A stretch of DNA of 64,000 nt from assembly GCA_963971405.1 (NCBI GenBank), contig OZ020484.1:32820770-32884769 (forward strand), read 5' to 3'. Below, one piece after another: positions 58,101 to 64,000 of the stretch. Origin of the DNA: Psococerastis gibbosa (Eukaryota > Arthropoda > Insecta > Psocodea > Psocidae). The notes below the pieces were generated by a model. That model was given only the letters and a program-made list of their open reading frames with translations, was not told where the DNA came from and ran no database searches. A program made the position numbers and the translations under genes. Each line of letters opens with the position of its first letter. Positions within the stretch are counted from its first letter, which is position 1.

Positions 58101-61100
58101 ATGCCAAACAAAGAAGTAAATTTAATTTAATGTTGTGTTACATCATTCTAATTTGGAAAAACATTATTTCCAGTTGCATAAAAAGCAATTACATAGGCTA
58201 CAACCAATGTAACAAAACATAATTTCACACTATTACAACATTATTGACGGTTTCCTGTAAAAGTGGGCTGGAATGCCCAAAATTCGCCCAATATGAAAAT
58301 AAAGAAATCCAAATTCTAGCTGAACATCAACTCAGCTCTGATTATAGCCCAGCTTAAATGAGCTAAATGCGCCACCAGTAGTCTGTAGGTTATTCCCGCG
58401 ATACTCACATCAGTGATCCTCTGCACCTCCTTGCGTTTCCTCGCCTCCACACGCTCCTTCTCCAGTCTCTCCCGCTCGGCCACCCTGGCCTGCTGCTCTG
58501 CCTCACGCTGTCGCTGGAAGCTCTGTTCCAGCAACGTCACACGCTGGAGAGCCGCAAACTTCTCTTCCTGTGCCGCGATTGTTTTCTCGAAGTCATCGTG
58601 CTTACGGATAAGATCCTCCGCGTGAGCGATAGAATCACCCAGCGTTGCGTCCCTTAGTACGGGTTCTCTTGCCGTCAGCCACGACTCTAGTATGTCTGCG
58701 TCCCGTTTGAAAATCTGCAAAAATCGAACGGTTAAAACATCGCAGAAAATTATACCACGGCAATGTGTCGAGGCACTACGTCAAACGGAGCATGCAAGAC
58801 AATATTTCACGAAAGCTACTTCGTAACGGGTTTCTAACAGACTTTGAGGTACCTGAGTATCTAGATTTTGTTGGTAGAGTGTATGGCGTTTGTTCCAAGT
58901 GTCGAGCAGTAGGTGGTGCCTCTGCCGCAGCGCCGCCATCTTATCGTGCACATCATCGGCCAGGAAGTGGCCCTGGCTGACTAGCTTGCCACCGTCCGCG
59001 AAAAATTTGGTGATTTCGTCGTTTCGCGCATCCATCTCTGTGTGGTACTCGGCGTGTCGCGCGAGCAGGCCCTCAGCTCCTGCCACGTCCCGAGCCAGGT
59101 CCGGTGCTGTTACCTATAAGTAGAAACCGCATTAAGGTTGGATTTAGGATAAATTACCCATTTCGAATGGTGCAGTACATGGCCGCTCTCCTCTAGGAGG
59201 TTTGCTAGCACTATTGCCATGTTTTATTCTTGACAGGGGAATGGTCATGGCACCGGATTATTAAACGGATGCTCAAGGTTCGAGAATTTACATAATAGGA
59301 ACATAGTCCATCTAACGTCCATCGACAGGGAAAAATGGGGAAAATAAAATATAAGGCCAGGTACAAACACACGATTCAAATCCAGAGATTCACGGACGGT
59401 TGTCATGTGAACAAATGGGTCGGTGATTGGGGGCAAAGAAAAATAGTCAATTTCTGAACGCACTTCCGAAGATTTATGAAGCTGACAAACCGAGCACCGG
59501 TGTGCGGTCGAAGCCGATTAATGACAAATTTCTCAGCGAGTCACCAGCGTCCGAATCGTCCGTGTGTACCAGGCCTTAAAAAATTCAACCACGGTCAACT
59601 GTACCCAACTCTTTAAACTGATGCCAAATCAACAAGGTACGGTACGGCGAAAAAAATAACCCACTCACCTTGGCGAGCATTTCATTAAGCCAGGCCATAA
59701 GGTCGCGGTGTTGATCAAAATAGCTCTGCAGTTGCTCAGCCTGCACGAGACGGTCGCGACGTTGCGCCGCCGAGTCGAGCAGCGAGCGCCACACGTCGAC
59801 CACCTCGTCACATTTGGCATCCACGTGCTCGAGCGTGTCAGGGAACGTGGCCGCGAGCCGCCGCGCCTCCGAGCGCACGGCCTCCACCTGCGACTTCACG
59901 GCCGCCAGCTCTGACTCAAAGCCCTCGTGTTTCCGCACGAGTGCCTGGATCGTCTCCAGGTCCTGGCCGAAACCTTCTGCGCTCAGTGCAGCCGCCTTTT
60001 CCTCAATCCACTCCATCGTCTCGTCGGCAGTTCGGTCAAACACGTGAACTTGTTTTGCACCGCCCAAAGCCTGAAATTATGCGATATGTTAACTTGATAC
60101 CTCTTACAAAAAGTTACTGGTCACTTATCGTAAGTTCTTAGATACGCCTGCTACTACTCATTCTAACGTTACTCTGAGAAATGATTCTTACAATGTCGCG
60201 AAGGGATCTCTCTATAAGCGATTTCAGGAAGAGCCATGGTTTAACGAACTGCCCGGAGCGAGGGCTATCAATATCAATAATGGATAATAAACCCAATCAG
60301 CAGGGAATAACTAAAAAGCTAGCAATACCTCTTGTCTGGCATGGGCCAATTCCTTAATATCTTCCCATTGCGCGCGCGTCTCCTTCATTTTATCCCTCAC
60401 ACGGCCCGACTCGGGATGCCCGGCATCTACAAGCGTTTGTCCCTTGGCAACACAGGCGGCGACACGCGTCTCTGCCGCGTTAAGTGCGGCGACAAATGCG
60501 TCGAACTTCTTTATAAGTTGCTCCACATGCTCAACATCTGCGCCGTAGTCTTCCGAGGCGGCGAGGGCTGTTTGGTCCTGTATCCACTCCGTCACCTCGT
60601 CCGCCTCCCGCAGGAACCGCAACAACTGCTGACTGTCTGCCAGCCGTTCTTGCCTCGCTGCTGACAGCTCCAGTAGTTCTTTGTAAGATTTTTCGAGTTC
60701 CGTCTGGAAATTACGTCAGCATAGCATTAATTATCATGTTAAGAAGTCTATCCATGAATTTATTTAATATATTAGTTACTGTTACGTAGAGACTCATCCA
60801 TGGACATTATTGAGCCGGTCTCACGCATGTTACAATGAAAATTGAAAATCATGTCTCAGCCTGTTTTTTCTCCCATTTTCGGTCATCTGCAGATGCGATT
60901 CGGTCATATCGAGTGTAATAAATAGATAGTTATAGTATTCAGGTTTAAATGTTCATATCTATGGTCTGAAGGTAGAGGGCCATAGATTTATATACGCTTG
61001 AATTATTCACTGAGATTAATTTTATAAGAGTTAGCAATTTCAGCTGCAATCTAAATAGTTGATCTCTGGTCAGCATGTACTTTGGGCAATTGCGCATTCT

Positions 61101-63967
61101 ATGCAAATGTCTGTTAACGAGACAGTGTCCTCAGCGAATGCGATGAACTATCCTATAGAAATGTTTAAGGTACAGTTCTTACTGCATAAGCAAGGGGTGG
61201 AAGAACACTTTCATAAAGATTTCTTTGCAAGTATTACATGCTGGATAATCAATACAATATCTTCGCCAACTGTTTATTACATGTAGCTGAATTATGCAAC
61301 GTAGAAAAGATGGATCTATCGGAAAATTCCCTATGGTGTTAGTAGTGGCAGCTTATGTGTTTAAGTTTCCTTGTATCCCTACATGAGCTTCCACCCACAT
61401 AAAAATACGAAGCCTTTTAATTGTAACTTACAACCGGAGTGTAGCCGTGAAGCACGTGAACCAGTTACATTGATTGACTCATCGAATATTGTTTCAAAAA
61501 CCATTAAAAATAGATCTCATTTCAAAATAAAGTACCAGTACCTGTTTAAGCAGTATATTGGCATGATCAAAGTGACCCCTGTCAATAAGTCCCGACGCCA
61601 GAGTTGCCAACTTCTTGAGGGCCGGATGGAAGGCCTGGAGGTCGCGCTGTACGGCCTCCAACTTCTTGGTGAGTGCCACCACACTGTCCTCATCTTTGCC
61701 TACATAGCTCGACGTCAACAGGGGCCGCTTCTCACGCATCCACGCGCTCAAATCACTAGCCTCCGCGTAGAACTAAAACAAGCCAATTCATATTTGCTCT
61801 CAAATTTAGTGTACCACCTAGGCATGTGAGAGCACAAAAACTAATCCTAATTTTGCGTCAACTTCACATTCCTTTCCACCTCATCCACTACTGAAGGATA
61901 GGAGGAAAACACTCAAGTGGAGAAGCAGAGTGCTCCCATCAAGACATGTAGAGTAGTGGTACGGACTCTGACTTTCACCCGAAAGGTTGTTGGTTCGAGT
62001 CCTACACTTCCTACATTTTCGGGCCATGCTTCGGAGGGCATGCAAAGCAAGCGGTCCCGCGCTTTCCTAGTTTGAGTGCAAGAGAGAGGGCTTTATAGCC
62101 CTAACTCCGCTAGGTTGGCTTAGTAATAGAACAAAAAAAAGGCCTTATTTATTTATCATGGGATAAAAAATTGGGCAACGGAGATTAGCATGGTGGAGCA
62201 ATACAAAGAGGAGAGACGACAGCATGCTGCAACATGGTAGTCACAAGGCCACAAGGACTTAGAGCAAGGAAGAAATGGAAAAATAGACGGAAACGGGATC
62301 TAAACCAGAATCTCTACCTTGCCGGGGTGGTATGCTGGCCAATGCACCAAATCCGTTGCCACTTTTGTCTCCACGTCTTCCCATACATCTCGTCACAAGG
62401 ACGACCAAGGATGTTCCTAGGACATGAGGACTCTCGGCTTGTCACTAGAAGATGCACAAGACCGGAATATCTTAAGTCATGGTCCGAGCAAGGGTCAGGT
62501 CAACTCCTGACGTTTAGACCAGATCGGCTAGCTCAACTGAATCAGTTCCTTCTTGTCGACTCACGATCTACAGGCCCCGTTACAAAACAACTACTTGAGT
62601 GGATGAGTAGACAGGTCTTTTTTAATCGACAGTTCCAACTTGTCGATTGCAATTACGTCAACACGTCACCCGTTCAAAAAGAACAGAGAAATGAATTGAT
62701 GAAAGGATTCAGTCAAATCTACACAAAAATCGAGAAAAACTCACCGTTTGGGATTCGACAGCATCAAGCAGTCGTAGCCTGCGCACACTCGCCAGGTCCT
62801 TATTCCTATCATATGCAGTTCTCAGCTCCTTCATCTTCGTCTCGACCTCGGGGGCGGCAAAATGTTCATTACGGGCCATGTGAGTGGCTCGCGTGGCCAG
62901 TGCCTCCACCACAGGCTCACGGGAACTGAGTTCCGACTCCAGTGCCTGGTGCTTCTTCTGCAGACTCTGCACTGTCGTCAGACTGTTGCCCAGGTCCTGT
63001 GAGCTCAGCGCGGGCTCCACGTCTTCCAGCCACTGCAGCTCTTCTTCCGCGTCCCGCGAGAATTGCTGTAGCAGTAGAGAATCTTCCAAGTTTTCGCGGC
63101 GAATTTGTATGGGTTTTTGTAATGAGTGGAACCTGTAATTAGGAATAACCCGAATTGGAAATAGTGCCATAGAAGCATCATTAAAACTGTTTAACAAGAA
63201 ATGATAGCTAAGGTTAAATATCTATAATTAGAATAAAACAGTACCCTCAGATGTGCATATGGCAAAACGTATTCTACATCACATACTCACGTTGCAATGC
63301 TTCAGAATTAATTAAATTCAAAACAAAAACAAACAGAACACTTTGCAAATGTTTGCAAGCCACGACCAACATTCGTCTTCCGTACTACCACTGGACATGA
63401 CTTCATTGCACCCCAACTCAACAGAATAGACACCCTGAGTCACAAACATACCCTCCATGGATGCTGCCCTGTTCCAATTCCCATACAGAGGGAAGACGGA
63501 CACTTCGACAGGCAGGGGCATCACTCACGGCACATCTATACTGTTCAGCGCAGCCCTTAATGGCAAAAATGCCAAAGGCTATTAAGAAGTAAGTAAGTGT
63601 TCGACTAACATGTGTTCTATGACAACTACCTTTTAATGGTCGTGGTGAACCGCTCATTGATCTCATCCTTCATGAAGTGCTCGGCCTTGTCGAAGGCGGC
63701 GGCGGTGGTCTTGAGCTTGGCGACTGCGTCGGTCCTAGCCAGAAGGTCGTTCTCCAGGACGGCGTGCCGTCGCAGCAGGTGCGCAACACTCGCCAGGTCA
63801 CGGCCATGGTCCTCCGAGCTTAGCACGCCCTCCATCTCGTCCATCCAGCCGTCCAGCTCCTCAACCGAGCGCAGGAACAACAGCGCATCGTACGCATCTT
63901 TCAACTTCTGCCGCTTCACTGCGCTTGCCTTGCTAATGTCGTCCCATAGCTTTTTCAGCTCTGACAC
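51979..63967 (-). CDS. Beta-spectrin family gene, 3' 13 exons (PH domain end)
   Basis: Thirteen exons, listed separately, join in frame to 1148 residues plus stop (3447 nt). From N to C: tandem spectrin repeats (about 1-740; motifs LGNSLTTVQSLQKKHQALES, VRKHEGFESEL), ending in a partial repeat (IRKHDDFEKTIAAQEEKFAA) as at the tetramerisation end of beta-spectrins. An Arg/Glu-rich helix follows (about 725-785), then a PH domain (about 865-975, starting MEINGYLERK, with SEYLFGA and MSDWV), a Pro/Ser-rich tail with PPVPPR-type motifs, and a basic C-terminus (VFNLFNRKKK). Beta-spectrin pairs with alpha-spectrin in the membrane skeleton; the PH domain binds phosphoinositides. The actin-binding domain and earlier repeats lie beyond 64000. 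The long proline-rich tail and the repeat sequence lean towards beta-heavy (karst-like) rather than conventional beta, but I cannot settle this. Confidence 0.92.
52320..52650 (+). mobile_element. LINE ORF2 C-terminal remnant in a spectrin intron
   Basis: RDRRQRRTRRDRFINEVTKT then GVEEPLEKIERTKLRCFEQV matches the C-terminal region of RTE/Tx-like non-LTR ORF2 proteins (IERxxLRWFGHV type). The 3' side carries GATCGGTTTCGGCACTAGGC, also found near 46409. It is antisense to the spectrin gene. Confidence 0.65.
52849..53035 (-). mobile_element. SINE-like A-tailed repeat (family 2) in a spectrin intron
   Basis: T-run 52850-52868, AGATTAATCGCATTCAAGCA, CTCTTCAGTCACCTCTGTAG, GATCGCATGGCGTGTAAAGC. It sits between the last two spectrin exons and on the same strand as the gene. 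Confidence 0.65.
53166..53291 (-). CDS. Spectrin exon l (Pro-rich tail)
   Basis: Acceptor TTGTACAG, donor A/GTGAGT. ENLPPPLPVSLPPRGYPYSV then EWDGNSYFNQ; phases 1/1 match its neighbours. Confidence 0.8.
54590..54785 (-). mobile_element. tRNA-derived SINE (family 1) in a spectrin intron
   Basis: AAATAAATAATGACTTCTTG tail side, GCACGGCCAGAAAATGTAGC, ACCAACAACCTTCCGAGTGA; a more diverged copy than 20940. Just upstream (54510-54590) a ~50-bp unit is repeated twice. Confidence 0.72.
54807..54981 (-). CDS. Spectrin exon k (Pro/Ser-rich tail)
   Basis: Acceptor CTTTTTCAG, donor G/GTATGT. MKTGEERLSDSDSSRPSSPE then RPPVPPRSAPPPVPTR, potential SH3-binding motifs. Confidence 0.82.
55215..55365 (-). mobile_element. 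Diverged SINE-like repeat (family 2)
   Basis: CTCTTCAGTCGCCTCTTAAG and CCTCCGATCGCATGGTG match the family; the oldest-looking copy. Followed by a diverged relative (55385-55522) of the MITE at 30267. Confidence 0.5.
55769..56046 (-). CDS. Spectrin exon j (rest of PH domain)
   Basis: Acceptor ACGTTGCAG, donor AAG/GTAGGC. VLCGQLLCFFKDAEDF..., RKFVFRLACTDGSEYLFGA, EMSDWVNKIDF (C-terminal PH helix). Confidence 0.92.
56316..56695. mobile_element. Palindromic MITE, 380 bp, TTA TSD, in a spectrin intron
   Basis: It starts GGCGCGGTTTCCACCGACCG and ends CGGTCGGTGGAAACCCCGCC, with TTA on both sides (56313-56315, 56696-56698). The interior is nearly the same as 5115-5497 and 6002-6383, but the outermost ~15 bp differ. 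Confidence 0.82.
56893..57191 (-). CDS. Spectrin exon i (start of PH domain)
   Basis: Acceptor CTCCTTCCAG, donor G/GTACGT. Basic linker, then MEINGYLERKQEL...RSWKSFYT, the first strands of the PH domain. Confidence 0.9.
57508..57590 (-). CDS. Spectrin exon h (short linker)
   Basis: Acceptor TTAATTGCAG, donor AG/GTATCT. ERRREEERRRQDGRGG... to PDSTR; 83 nt. Accepted because its phases fit both neighbours. Confidence 0.8.
58409..58714 (-). CDS. Spectrin exon g (partial last repeat and charged helix)
   Basis: Acceptor TTTTTGCAG, donor GAT/GTGAGT. IFKRDADILESWLTAREPVL, IRKHDDFEKTIAAQEEKFAA, then Glu/Arg-rich coiled sequence to RKRKEVQRITD. Confidence 0.9.
58853..59113 (-). CDS. Spectrin exon f
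   Basis: Acceptor ACTTATAG, donor CAG/GTACCT. VTAPDLARDVAGAEGLLARH to NKRHTLYQQNLDTQ; 87 codons, phase 0. Confidence 0.87.
59669..60070 (-). CDS. Spectrin exon e
   Basis: Acceptor ATAATTTCAG, donor AAG/GTGAGT. ALGGAKQVHVFDRTADETME, LETIQALVRKHEGFESEL; 134 codons, phase 0. Confidence 0.88.
60329..60703 (-). CDS. Spectrin exon d
   Basis: Acceptor AATTTCCAG, donor GAG/GTATTG. TELEKSYKELLEL..., LRFLREADEVTEWIQDQTAL, VEHVEQLIKKFDAF; 125 codons, phase 0. Confidence 0.88.
60704..61541. other. Spectrin intron, no other feature
   Basis: The 75-codon open frame at 61059-61286 (plus) has no recognisable domain. Nothing else supported. Confidence 0.4.
61542..61772 (-). CDS. Spectrin exon c
   Basis: Acceptor CTTGTTTTAG, donor CAG/GTACTG. 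FYAEASDLSAWMREKRPLL... to HFDHANILLKQ; 77 codons, phase 0 at both ends. Confidence 0.88.
61940..62155 (+). mobile_element. tRNA-derived SINE (family 1), well-preserved copy
   Basis: GACATGTAGAGTAGTGGTAC (box A), CTTTCACCCG anticodon-loop region, GTTGGTTCGAGTCC (box B), body ATTTTCGGGCCATGCTTCGG, and tail TAACTCCGCTAGGTTGGCTT then TATTTATTTA. The best copy for deriving a consensus. Antisense to the spectrin gene. Confidence 0.82.
62745..63132 (-). CDS. Spectrin exon b (repeat)
   Basis: Acceptor TAATTACAG, donor GTGAGT. RRENLEDSLLLQQFSRDAEE then DLGNSLTTVQSLQKKHQALE; ends VESQT in phase 0. Confidence 0.9.
63630..63967 (-). CDS. Spectrin exon a (repeat)
   Basis: Acceptor ATATTAG, donor AG/GTAGTT. 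VSELKKLWDDIS... includes LFLRSVEELDGWMDEMEGVL and HAVLENDLLAR, a standard spectrin repeat; phase 2 end. Confidence 0.88.
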
Positions 63968-64000
63968 CTAATATGAAGACAACGAGACTTTAGAATAAAT

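Noticed and set aside
62234..62929. 231-codon open frame on the plus strand
   Set aside because: Its 3' part is antisense to a spectrin exon and the rest lies in a spectrin intron beside a SINE. No recognisable domain, and low-complexity composition at the end.

Overview
The window looks like arthropod nuclear DNA. It is AT-rich, intron-containing and crowded with transposable elements. Two kinds of evidence support this. First, it holds a cluster of four genes of the TipE/TEH family, which are two-pass auxiliary subunits of the Para voltage-gated sodium channel and are known from arthropods. Second, it carries the last 13 exons of a beta-spectrin-family gene. I cannot name the species. A crustacean or another non-drosophilid arthropod seems likely, but that is inference.

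Layout: 1-10.4 kb is intergenic, with MITEs, a truncated histone H2A copy and a repeat that carries a microsatellite. 10.40-11.26 kb (-) is a short TipE-family gene with an intronless coding region. 12.5-22.8 kb is a repeat block that includes an intact-looking hAT transposon (14413-17631) with an 812-residue transposase, 13-bp inverted termini and a perfect 8-bp target duplication. 23.58-24.92 kb (+) is a long, intronless TipE/TEH gene. 26.11-29.72 kb (+) is a short four-exon TipE/TEH gene (261 aa; all phases close). 30-40 kb has no recognisable gene. 40.15-49.12 kb (+) is a long TipE/TEH gene with at least five exons; its introns hold a U6-like snRNA sequence, a PIF/Harbinger-like element and several hAT MITEs. 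49.1-52.0 kb has no confirmed gene. 51.98-63.97 kb (-) is the 3' part of the spectrin gene: spectrin repeats, a coiled segment, a PH domain and a Pro/Ser-rich tail ending in a basic cluster. It runs off the right edge.

How the genes relate: the two short TipE genes resemble each other, and so do the two long ones with a Cys-rich EGF-like ectodomain, so the cluster grew by duplication. One member of each class has lost or never had coding introns. TipE subunits act on sodium-channel trafficking and gating. Spectrin is the membrane skeleton that helps organise membrane proteins. Their proximity may be only linkage.

The most distinctive non-genic content is (i) a family of palindromic MITEs with 3-bp A/T target duplications that share one core but carry different ends and insert into one another, and (ii) eleven short hAT-type MITEs rich in C/G runs, each with an 8-bp target duplication readable by eye.
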